The translations under genes and the position numbers were made by a program. The notes under the pieces were generated by a model, which worked only from the letters and a program-made list of their open reading frames with translations, had not been told where the DNA came from and did no database searches. Positions 1-6,847 of a stretch of DNA of 9,510 nt are shown piece by piece; positions within the stretch are counted from its first letter, which is position 1, and each line of letters opens with the position of its first letter. The DNA is from Flavobacteriaceae bacterium (lineage in GTDB: Bacteria > Bacteroidota > Bacteroidia > Flavobacteriales > Flavobacteriaceae), in contig JAURBD010000060.1 of assembly GCA_030829155.1 (NCBI GenBank), forward strand, positions 1 to 9,510, read 5' to 3'.

Positions 1-801
1 GGCTGGGTTTCTTCTCAGGAAGATATTATTAATGATCATATCGCTTTCAGAACGTTGGGAATTCCGTTTCTTGGAATCGGATCATTTGAAAAAATATTTT
101 TAAAATACGGGTATCAAAAAAAAGAGTTTTATTCATTTGACACCAAGAAATTAAATGCTTACTGGTATGCTCCACCAAAACGAAATTTACCGCGAATTTT
201 CATCAGTGAACTTCGAGTAAATGATTTAAGTAAAACTGCACAACAAATAGTTCAAAAATACACCCATTCAATTAGTCAGGATCCTTTAGATAACTTGGAC
301 TTGAGCAAAGTTTCGGAAGTAATTGATTTTTTTCATAAACCCCTTTGGGAGCTCCCCACTTTAGAAGATTTTGATACGCTGTTGAATGAAAGTGAATACG
401 CTGCTTGGGTTATCTACAATCGGTATTATTTAAATCATTATACCATAAGTGTTCATGAACTTCCAGATGGATTTGATTCTCTTAAAAAATTCAATGAATT
501 TTTGGCTAATCTTGGTATTAAACTAAATGATGCTGGGGGGATAATAAAAACCAGTAGTGATGGTCTTCTATTGCAAAGTAGTTCGGTTGCCGAAATGATA
601 AAAGCTGATTTTTCGGACCATAAAACTAAAGAAATTGCTGGTAGTTACGTTGAATTTGCAGAACGTAAAGTGCTGCCTGAATTTCAAAATATCAATCAAA
701 ATGAAATCTCGTCAAAACACAGAAGAGATGGCTTTGAAACTGCAAATGCAGATAAAATTTTTGAAAGCACTTTTGTAAAACAAACTAAAAAACACTTGTA
801 A
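1..801 (+). CDS. DUF1338-family protein, 2-oxoadipate dioxygenase/decarboxylase-like (5' partial)
   Basis: The reading frame is open from base 1 to a TAA stop at 799-801, so 266 residues are visible and the N-terminus lies outside the window. The TTG at base 55 is not a real start, because the family motif NDHIAFRT is encoded before it (visible residues 11-18). The sequence matches the DUF1338 / YdcJ / HglS family. Characterised members are Fe(II) enzymes that convert 2-oxoadipate to D-2-hydroxyglutarate in lysine breakdown. Likely metal ligands are His13 in NDHIAFR, His146 in NHYTI and Glu218 in SYVEFAER; this assignment is by analogy with the family. Other family-like stretches are PRIFISEL (64-71) and the ending RRDGFETANADKIFEST (about 241-257). 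The visible length suggests the short bacterial form, missing perhaps a few dozen residues. The family call is firm. The exact substrate in this organism is inferred. The gene converges on the dcw cluster and no lysine-catabolism neighbour is visible. Confidence 0.85.
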   Translation, partial: GWVSSQEDIINDHIAFRTLGIPFLGIGSFEKIFLKYGYQKKEFYSFDTKKLNAYWYAPPKRNLPRIFISELRVNDLSKTAQQIVQKYTHSISQDPLDNLDLSKVSEVIDFFHKPLWELPTLEDFDTLLNESEYAAWVIYNRYYLNHYTISVHELPDGFDSLKKFNEFLANLGIKLNDAGGIIKTSSDGLLLQSSSVAEMIKADFSDHKTKEIAGSYVEFAERKVLPEFQNINQNEISSKHRRDGFETANADKIFESTFVKQTKKHL

Positions 802-827
802 ATAAGGTTTTTTTATAATTTAAAAAG

Positions 828-901
828 TGACCCAGAGAGGATTCGAACCCCTAACCCTCAGAGCCGAAATCTGATATTCTATCCAGTTGAACTACTGGGC
901 C
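828..901 (-). tRNA. tRNA-Arg (anticodon UCG)
   Basis: The minus strand folds by hand into a complete 74-nt cloverleaf. The acceptor stem is GGCCCAG / CTGGGTC (one G-U pair) with discriminator A73. The D stem is GTTC / GAAT, with a loop carrying G18 G19 and A20. The anticodon stem TCAGA / TCTGA closes the loop TTTCGGC, which gives anticodon TCG after the invariant U33, with G37. The variable loop is GGGTT. The T stem is AGGGG / CCTCT with loop TTCGAAT. A20 and C35 are known arginine identity elements and agree with the anticodon. It reads CGA and possibly other CGN codons by wobble. The 3' CCA is not encoded (the genome continues with C then T), so it must be added by CCA transferase. The gene lies between the stop codons of two convergent coding regions, on the same strand as the dcw run. 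Confidence 0.96.
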
Positions 902-979
902 TTTTAAAAAGCTAAAATAGTAAGTTTCATCTAATTAATTGAGTTGGAAGAGGTTTTTTTGGAGAAAATTTACAAGTTT
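902..979. other. AT-rich spacer between YqeY-family gene and tRNA-Arg
   Basis: This 78-bp spacer should contain the tRNA promoter if the tRNA is not read through from the dcw transcript. On the minus strand, TATTTTAG (complement of 912-919) lies about 10 bases before the tRNA 5' end. It resembles the Bacteroidota -7 element TAnnTTTG with one mismatch, but I find no matching TTG element at the expected distance upstream. I see no convincing GC-rich hairpin with a T-run after the YqeY stop, so the end of the dcw transcript cannot be placed. Confidence 0.3.
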
Positions 980-1432
980 CTAAGAAGAGAGTTTTTGTTT
1001 TACAAGTGTAGAAATGGTTTTGCCATCTGCTTTCCCTGCAAGCTGCTTACTTGCCACACCCATAACTTTCCCCATATCTTTCATACTTTTAGCTTCCAGT
1101 TGAGTGATGATTGAGTCGATAAGCTTGCCTACTTCTTCTTCTGAAAGTTGTTCTGGTAAAAAACGAGCAATAATTTCTGCCTGTGCTTCTTCTGGCTCTG
1201 CCAGATCAGGACGATTTTGTTTTCTAAAAATTACAGCACTATCCCGACGTTGCTTTACTAATTTTTGAAGCAATTTGATTTCTTGATCGTCTGTCATTCC
1301 ATCAGTTGCTCCAGCTTCACTTTTTTGAAGTAAAACAGCAGATTTAATAGCTCGTAAAGCTTCCAACGCTAATGCATTTTTGGCTTTCATTGCCTCTTTT
1401 ATTTCGTTTGTTAAATTATCTAATGTGGACAT
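980..1432 (-). CDS. GatB/YqeY domain-containing protein
   Basis: This is a 150-residue protein, the usual length of stand-alone YqeY-family proteins. These resemble the C-terminal tail domain of GatB, the tRNA-binding subunit of the Asp-tRNA(Asn)/Glu-tRNA(Gln) amidotransferase. Recognisable family positions are the N-terminal helix with EAMKAKNALALEALRAIKSA (12-31), FLPEQLSEEE (91-100), and the DMGKVMG ... GKADGKTIS region (119-141) near the C-terminus. No catalytic residues are expected, and the cellular role of free-standing YqeY proteins is not settled. It is cytoplasmic, with no signal peptide or membrane segment. The ATG start at 1430-1432 lies 11 bases after the ftsZ stop, so it is probably the last gene of the dcw transcript. 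The upstream bases are A/T only, with no Shine-Dalgarno sequence. The family call is secure; any role in division would rest only on position. Confidence 0.93.
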   Translation of the reverse strand: MSTLDNLTNEIKEAMKAKNALALEALRAIKSAVLLQKSEAGATDGMTDDQEIKLLQKLVKQRRDSAVIFRKQNRPDLAEPEEAQAEIIARFLPEQLSEEEVGKLIDSIITQLEAKSMKDMGKVMGVASKQLAGKADGKTISTLVKQKLSS

Positions 1433-1443
1433 ATATTTTTTAA

Positions 1444-3465
1444 TTAATCAACGTTATCATGTAAGAAAGAATTATTAGAACGGAATTGGATATTATCATT
1501 ACTGTCAGTATTAATTGAGGTTTGAGATTTTCCGTCATTCTCAGGAACAGAATCCAGGTCAAATCCCATTCGCTTGTAGGCTGGTTGCTTTTCCATTTCT
1601 TCAATTCTATTGATATTATTTTTAAAAGTGTAGTTAAATTTTTTCAATTGTTCTTTTCTTTTATCATTTTCAACGCTAATACTGTCTTTGATTTTAAGGT
1701 CAAAAGGATTTGTATCCGATACTTCAGAAACAGGCTCTACTTCTTCTCGCTCTTGATTCAAAATTTTGAATTCTACATCGATTTCTTCAAAATCTAATTC
1801 ATTAACAGGATTGGGAAATTCTTCCAACTCGTCTTCCTCTAATTGAAAAACCGGTGAAACTTCTTCCGAAATTGTTTCAGCTGGACTGCCTTCAAAATCA
1901 ACACTAAATTCAGGTTTTGCAGTCTCATGAGTGAATTCATCAGAAGGTGAATCAACCGACATGAGTGGCATATCAAACTCAAATTGAATTTGCTTCTCTT
2001 GTTCAGTTGTTATTTGTTCTGGATCAAAAACTTCGATATCTCTTACGTCAGTTGGGATTTTATTAATTATAAATTCATCTTCTTGGTATACATCATGAGA
2101 TTCTTCTGGTGCAATAAAAGTTTCGAAAACCTCTGTTTCTGGTTGCTTTTCCTCTATCAAAATATCTTCCTCAGAAAAAACATCCCCATTTACATGTTCA
2201 TATACCACATCAAGATCCATCAATTCCTCTGTTAATAAAATTTTTGTCGAATCCTCTGGAACTTCCTCAATAACCAGCTCTTGCTCCATAGCTGATTGAG
2301 TTTCTTCTTCATCAAGATTATCCTCTAGTGAATACTTCACAACAGACTCGGTTTCAATTTCAGCAATTGGTGAAGAAAACGCTTCGTTTATTTGAATTTT
2401 TTCTGTTAAATCGTGAATAAACGGCTGATCCTCCTCTAGGGTATGAATGACTTTTTTAGCTTCTGTATTTACAATTTCATACTGCTGGTCTGAGTTAAAG
2501 CCTGTTGCAATTATGGTAACTGAAATACTGTCTCCCAATTCTTTATCTTCACCAACACCCATTATTATGTTGGTGTTATTTCCTGCCTCTGATTGAATAA
2601 ATTCATTGATTTCTCCAATTTCATCAATTGTAATTTCTTCAGATCCAGAAACTATAAGGAGCAATACATTTTTACATCCTGTGATTTTATTATCATTTAA
2701 TAAGGGAGAATCTAACGCTTTAACAATTGATTCTTGTGCTCGATTAGCTCCAGAAGCACTTGCCGATCCCATAATTGCAGAACCACTATTAGTCAAAACT
2801 GTTTTAGCATCTTTGAGGTCAATATTTTGGGTATAATGATGGGTAATTACTTCAGCAATCCCACGAGCTGCTGTTGCTAAAACTTCATCTGCTTTTGAAA
2901 AACCAGCTTTGAAACCCAAGTTACCATATACTTCTCTGAGTTTATTGTTGTTAATTACAATTAAAGAATCTACATTGTTCTTTAATTCTTCTAATCCTTT
3001 CTGAGCCTGCTCCAATCTTATTTTTCCTTCAAACTGAAAAGGCATTGTAACAATTCCAACAGTTAAAATATTAAGGTCTTTGGCCATACGAGCAATTATA
3101 GGTGCAGCTCCTGTCCCAGTCCCGCCTCCCATTCCTGCAGTAATAAAAACCATTTTAGTTTGAATTGATAAAAGTGTATGAAGATCATCATAACTCTCTT
3201 GAGCTGATTGTCTTCCAACGTCAGGATTTGCTCCTGCTCCAAGACCTTCGGTGAGGGACGCCCCTAACTGAATTTTGATGGGTACAGCACTCTTTTCAAG
3301 GGCTTGAGCATCTGTATTACAAACAACAAAATCAACTCCCATGATTCCCTGCTGGAACATATAATTGATTGCGTTACTTCCTCCTCCGCCCACGCCAATA
3401 ACTTTTATTACATTACTTTTATTTTTGGGGAGATCAAAATTTATGTCAGTTGTAAATGTATCCAT
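1444..3465 (-). CDS. ftsZ: Cell division GTPase FtsZ, long-linker form
   Basis: FtsZ is the tubulin-like GTPase that forms the cytoplasmic Z-ring. The globular part spans about residues 17-325: GGGGSNA (26-32), the tubulin signature GGGTGTGAAP (113-122), and the T7-loop catalytic motif NIDLKD (N214, D216, D219). At 673 residues it is far longer than E. coli FtsZ (383). The extra length is a linker of about 260 residues (341-600) in which I count 81 Asp/Glu against 12 Lys/Arg. A basic segment follows (about 602-632) ending in QPAYKRMGFDL (627-637), then a polar stretch, then the terminal IQFRSNNSFLHDNVD (659-673). Long FtsZ proteins with this ending are, as I recall, typical of Flavobacteriia. 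The ATG start gives a normal N-terminal lead (FDLPKNKSNVIKVIGVGGGG). It lies 18 bases after the ftsA TAG stop with an A-rich leader and no Shine-Dalgarno sequence. The gene appears intact and functional. Confidence 0.99.
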   Translation of the reverse strand: MDTFTTDINFDLPKNKSNVIKVIGVGGGGSNAINYMFQQGIMGVDFVVCNTDAQALEKSAVPIKIQLGASLTEGLGAGANPDVGRQSAQESYDDLHTLLSIQTKMVFITAGMGGGTGTGAAPIIARMAKDLNILTVGIVTMPFQFEGKIRLEQAQKGLEELKNNVDSLIVINNNKLREVYGNLGFKAGFSKADEVLATAARGIAEVITHHYTQNIDLKDAKTVLTNSGSAIMGSASASGANRAQESIVKALDSPLLNDNKITGCKNVLLLIVSGSEEITIDEIGEINEFIQSEAGNNTNIIMGVGEDKELGDSISVTIIATGFNSDQQYEIVNTEAKKVIHTLEEDQPFIHDLTEKIQINEAFSSPIAEIETESVVKYSLEDNLDEEETQSAMEQELVIEEVPEDSTKILLTEELMDLDVVYEHVNGDVFSEEDILIEEKQPETEVFETFIAPEESHDVYQEDEFIINKIPTDVRDIEVFDPEQITTEQEKQIQFEFDMPLMSVDSPSDEFTHETAKPEFSVDFEGSPAETISEEVSPVFQLEEDELEEFPNPVNELDFEEIDVEFKILNQEREEVEPVSEVSDTNPFDLKIKDSISVENDKRKEQLKKFNYTFKNNINRIEEMEKQPAYKRMGFDLDSVPENDGKSQTSINTDSNDNIQFRSNNSFLHDNVD

Positions 3466-3483
3466 ATACTTTAACTTTTTTTA

Positions 3484-4797
3484 CTATGCTTTATCCAAAA
3501 ATTCTTTGAACTTATCTGTCCATTTTTCAAAAATTGATTTTCTTTGAATGACCTCTCGTCTCGATTCAATCTGATCAGCTCCTTCATTTATTTGAGCTTC
3601 ATTTAATTCTGAATTTATCTCATCTACTTCAACAGAACTGTTTTCCAATGCATTCATTAATAGACCTACTGCAGTAGAAAAAGTTGGACTAGCGGTGATG
3701 GTATCGGAGTCACCTGCTAAGTGCTCATTCGGATATCCAACACGAGTATCCATTCCAGTGATATACTCTACTAATTGTTTTAAGTGTTTTAGTTGACTTC
3801 CGCCTCCTGTAAGCACAATTCCTGCAATTAGCTTTTTCTTTTGTTCCTCGTGTCCGTAGTTTTTGATTTCTAGAAAAGCTTGTTCAATAATTTCTATTAC
3901 CCGGGCATTAATTATTTTAGACAGTGTTTTTAAAGAAATTTCCTTGGGTTCTCTACCTCTCAACCCCGGAATAGAAACTATTTCAGTTTCTTTATTTTCT
4001 CCAGGCCATGCAGATCCGAATTTTACTTTTAATAGTTCAGCTTGTTTATGGATTATAGAGCAACCTTCCTTTACATCTTCGGTTATTACATTTCCACCAA
4101 AGGGAATTACTGCTGTATGACGAATAATTCCATCTTTAAAAATAGCTAAGTCTGTGGTACCTCCTCCAATATCAATCAATGCAACCCCAGCTTCTTTCTC
4201 TTCTTGACTTAAAACAGCATCAGAAGATGCAATTGGCTCTAAAGTTACTTTACCCATTGTAAGCCCAGCACTTTTTATGCAGCGTCCAATATTGCGAATA
4301 GAAGATACTTGACCTACTACAACATGAAAATTTGCTTCTAAACGTCCTCCATACATCCCTATGGGTTCTTTAATTTCTGCTTGTCCATCAACCTTAAACT
4401 CCTGTGGAAGAACATGAATGATTTCTTCCCCTGGAAGCATCACTAGTTTATGAACTTGGTTGATTAACTTTTCAATATCGTCTTCATTAATAACTTCGTC
4501 TGCATTTTCTCGAGTTATGTAATCACTGTGCTGAAGGCTTCTTATGTGCTGACCTGCAATACCGACAATAACTTCGTCAATAGTAACTGCAGCCTTTGCT
4601 TCAGCTTCGGTAACAGCAGTTTGAATCGATTGAATGGTTTGGGTAATGTTGTTTACAACTCCCCGATGAACACCTAAACTTTTTGATTTACCGATCCCAA
4701 GAACTTCAACTTTATCGTATTCATTCTTTTGACCTACCATGGCGACTATTTTTGTAGTACCAATATCTAATCCGACGGATATATTCTTATTTTTCAT
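3484..4797 (-). CDS. ftsA: Cell division protein FtsA, actin-like Z-ring membrane anchor
   Basis: FtsA is an actin/Hsp70-fold ATPase that binds the FtsZ C-terminus and ties the Z-ring to the inner membrane. The 437 residues carry the ATP-site motifs in order: phosphate-1 GLDIGTTK (9-16), phosphate-2 DIGGGTTDLAIF (209-220) and adenosine motif VLTGGGSQLKHL (328-339). The FtsA-specific 1C (SHS2) domain lies at about 85-165, between the first two. After a polar, acidic linker (about 386-415) the protein ends in an amphipathic helix, KSIFEKWTDKFKEFLDKA (420-437), the expected membrane-targeting sequence. The ATG start at 4795-4797 is 6 bases after the ftsQ stop, and the TAG stop is 18 bases before ftsZ. 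This is the standard ftsQ-ftsA-ftsZ order. Nothing appears to be missing. Confidence 0.98.
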   Translation of the reverse strand: MKNKNISVGLDIGTTKIVAMVGQKNEYDKVEVLGIGKSKSLGVHRGVVNNITQTIQSIQTAVTEAEAKAAVTIDEVIVGIAGQHIRSLQHSDYITRENADEVINEDDIEKLINQVHKLVMLPGEEIIHVLPQEFKVDGQAEIKEPIGMYGGRLEANFHVVVGQVSSIRNIGRCIKSAGLTMGKVTLEPIASSDAVLSQEEKEAGVALIDIGGGTTDLAIFKDGIIRHTAVIPFGGNVITEDVKEGCSIIHKQAELLKVKFGSAWPGENKETEIVSIPGLRGREPKEISLKTLSKIINARVIEIIEQAFLEIKNYGHEEQKKKLIAGIVLTGGGSQLKHLKQLVEYITGMDTRVGYPNEHLAGDSDTITASPTFSTAVGLLMNALENSSVEVDEINSELNEAQINEGADQIESRREVIQRKSIFEKWTDKFKEFLDKA

Positions 4798-4803
4798 AAT
4801 GAA

Positions 4804-5514
4804 TCAACTTGATGCAATTACTTGCTGATTATACTTTAAATTTATTTTAGTAAAATTTGGATGCTCTTCCATTGAATCCAAATACTTACAAAATGTTTTT
4901 AATTTTACTAATTTCTGATCAAAAGAACCTAAGCTCCCCCATTCAACTAGAAAGCCATAGGAACGCATTTTAAAAAAATACTTACTGTTTTTATTTTCTA
5001 TTTCGATAATTTGACCTTTCAAAAATTCATCTTTATTCACTTTCTGTATTAAGACAATAAGCTCTTCAATTTTTTCATCCCTCGGATTCCCAAAAAAAAG
5101 GGGTACATGTGCACTAAAATGGTCCGAAAGAGGAATTTTTACCGCATCTATGTCGACATAGAAAGATTCATTACCAATAATTCTGAGCAAAGGAGTGCGT
5201 TCCTCTACTCTGATTGTCAATTGTTTTGCAGTAGACATAAATACCTCAGCATTCAAAATAACATCATAAGTTTCTAACTCAGCCTCAATACTACTCAAAG
5301 CTAAAGTATCTTTTACTCCAATATGAGCTAATGGTTGGTTTTGTATTAACAATTTATCAACCATTTCAACATTGAGGAAATTGTGTTTGTAATTTGCAAA
5401 AGTAACCTCAAGTCTTTCTATTTTACGCTGATCATATTTCCATTGTGAAAATAAAATTAAACCCAACAACAAAGACAATACGGAAAAGAGGCCTAAATAT
5501 TTATAAAGTTTCAT
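4804..5514 (-). CDS. ftsQ: Cell division protein FtsQ (short Bacteroidota form)
   Basis: The protein has 236 residues and one N-terminal membrane helix (about 5-24, YKYLGLFSVLSLLLGLILFS) after a very short cytoplasmic tail, so it is a bitopic protein with a periplasmic body. A POTRA-like region would start at about residue 33 (LEVTFANYKHNFLNVEMV). It is followed by LTIRVEERTPLLRI (about 98-111), the best FtsQ-like match, where family members have a 'V.ER.P' pattern leading into the beta domain. FtsQ links FtsL/FtsB and recruits later divisome proteins. Sequence similarity to proteobacterial FtsQ is weak, so the call rests on topology, this motif and the position between murC and ftsA. The cytoplasmic tail is much shorter than in E. 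coli. The ATG start lies inside the end of murC (14-base overlap), which suggests translational coupling. Confidence 0.9.
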   Translation of the reverse strand: MKLYKYLGLFSVLSLLLGLILFSQWKYDQRKIERLEVTFANYKHNFLNVEMVDKLLIQNQPLAHIGVKDTLALSSIEAELETYDVILNAEVFMSTAKQLTIRVEERTPLLRIIGNESFYVDIDAVKIPLSDHFSAHVPLFFGNPRDEKIEELIVLIQKVNKDEFLKGQIIEIENKNSKYFFKMRSYGFLVEWGSLGSFDQKLVKLKTFCKYLDSMEEHPNFTKINLKYNQQVIASS

Positions 5515-6847
5515 AAAGCATTAGTTTATGTTTAATAGTTTCAACTTCGGCGCCAATATCACCTGCACCAAGAAGAGTTATTACTCGTTCATTTACCTTG
5601 GCTAATTTATTTTCTAACCCTTCTTTTGACAAGATTTCAACAGGAGTACCTTTGATTTTATCCATTAAAGCTTTTGAATTTATTCCAGGGATTGGAAGTT
5701 CTCTTGCAGGATATATTTCCAATAAAATCACGCGATCGAATAGGGATAGCACTGAAGCAAAATCTTCCATAAAATCTCGAGTCCTTGAGAATAAATGAGG
5801 TTGAAAAACCACACATTTCTCGTCTTCTGGAAAACTTAATTCCAAGGTGTCAAATACAGCTTTTATTTCTGTGGGATGATGAGCATAATCATCAATTACA
5901 ACTCGATTTTTTTGATTGATGATAACCTTAAGACGTCTTTCAACCCCTGGGAAATAAGCTAAGCTTTTTGATAATTCACCAATCTTAAGTCCAGCTTTAT
6001 TTGCCATCACCAATGCGGCAAGCGCATTGGACAAATTATGTATTCCCAATTGATTGAAAAACTGATTTCTTAATACGGTATTTGGGGTGTGTAAATCGAA
6101 GTAAATGCCTGTTGAAACTGGTTTTATTTTATCAATATAAAAATCTGCTTCCTCTGAAACACTGTAGGTTATCCCGTCTAAAGATAAACCCTTCTCAATA
6201 ATTAGAGTTTCTTTTACTTGGGTTGCAAAATCCCTGTATGCTTTATTCAAACTCGATGGGTCTTCATAAATATCCAAATGATCTGCATCCATTGAAGTAA
6301 TACAAGCAATTGTTGGTTTAAGATGTAAAAATGAATGATCAAATTCATCAGCCTCCACTAAAGTATAATCATTGCCTCTGGACATCATGTTTGTTTTAGA
6401 ATCTTGAAAAATTCCTCCTATAAAAGCAGTATATGCTACTTGTGACTGTTCAAACAGATGAGTTAAAATTGCTGTTGTAGTGGTTTTACCATGTGTTCCT
6501 GCAACCGCTAAACAAATAGTGTCACGGGTTAAATCTCCCAAAAGGGCTGCGCGTTTTACCACATCATTTCCTTGATTGACATAAAAATTAAATTGCGGAT
6601 GATTTTTTGGGATTGCTGGAGTATAAACAACTAGTGTTTGTTTTGATAAAACAGCAGAGGGTAGGGCCTCAACAGATGAATCAAAAATCACGGTAATTCC
6701 TAATTCTTGAAGAGAACTAACTATAGTAGAGGGTGTCTTGTCATAACCGTAGACCTTTGCTCCTTGCAAAACAAGATAACGAGCTATCGATGACATACCT
6801 ATACCTCCTATTCCAATAAAATAATATGTTTGCTTTTCGAAATTCAC
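5501..6847 (-). CDS. murC: UDP-N-acetylmuramate-L-alanine ligase MurC
   Basis: MurC is a cytoplasmic ATP-dependent ligase that adds L-alanine to UDP-MurNAc, the first step of stem peptide assembly. Its 448 residues show the three Mur-ligase domains. The N-terminal UDP-binding domain has GIGGIGMSS (12-20). The central ATPase domain has the P-loop AGTHGKTTTT (116-125), EADEFD (165-170), DADHLDIY (187-194) and HNLSNALAA (270-278). The C-terminal domain has GVERR (301-305), DDYAHHPTEI (319-328) and FQPHLFSRT (348-356). The HHPTEI and PHLFSRT motifs separate MurC from MurD, MurE and MurF. The start codon is GTG (complement of 6845-6847); the next in-frame Met lies inside the glycine-rich motif, so GTG is well supported. 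That GTG shares one base with the TAG stop of murG, and the 3' end overlaps ftsQ by 14 bases. Confidence 0.99.
   Translation of the reverse strand: MNFEKQTYYFIGIGGIGMSSIARYLVLQGAKVYGYDKTPSTIVSSLQELGITVIFDSSVEALPSAVLSKQTLVVYTPAIPKNHPQFNFYVNQGNDVVKRAALLGDLTRDTICLAVAGTHGKTTTTAILTHLFEQSQVAYTAFIGGIFQDSKTNMMSRGNDYTLVEADEFDHSFLHLKPTIACITSMDADHLDIYEDPSSLNKAYRDFATQVKETLIIEKGLSLDGITYSVSEEADFYIDKIKPVSTGIYFDLHTPNTVLRNQFFNQLGIHNLSNALAALVMANKAGLKIGELSKSLAYFPGVERRLKVIINQKNRVVIDDYAHHPTEIKAVFDTLELSFPEDEKCVVFQPHLFSRTRDFMEDFASVLSLFDRVILLEIYPARELPIPGINSKALMDKIKGTPVEILSKEGLENKLAKVNERVITLLGAGDIGAEVETIKHKLMLYETL

Noticed and set aside
55..801. A 248-residue gene starting at TTG 55
   Set aside because: The frame is open to base 1 and the family motif NDHIAFRT is encoded upstream of this codon, so the gene is a 5'-truncated longer CDS.
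912..919. Promoter for tRNA-Arg at the TATTTTAG element
   Set aside because: It matches TAnnTTTG with one mismatch only, has no -33 TTG partner and sits in AT-rich DNA, so I did not list it as a separate promoter.
1522..2235. Plus-strand ORFs of 91 and 83 residues opposite the ftsZ linker
   Set aside because: They lie antisense to ftsZ, and their Phe/Leu/Ile-rich products are what the complement of Glu/Lys/Asn-rich codons produces. No recognisable family.
2606..4120. Other plus-strand ORFs opposite ftsZ and ftsA (2606-2836, 3365-3547, 3863-4120)
   Set aside because: They are short and antisense to strongly conserved coding sequence, with no family resemblance. They are shadow frames.
5092..5103. 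A8 run next to G4 inside ftsQ (and a similar T8 run in murG near 7371) as a phase-variation tract
   Set aside because: Both lie in frame within intact essential genes, and runs of 8 are common in AT-rich genomes. There is no sign of a frameshift.
5598..5798. Plus-strand 66-residue ORF opposite murC
   Set aside because: Antisense to the conserved MurC C-terminal domain, with no supporting feature.
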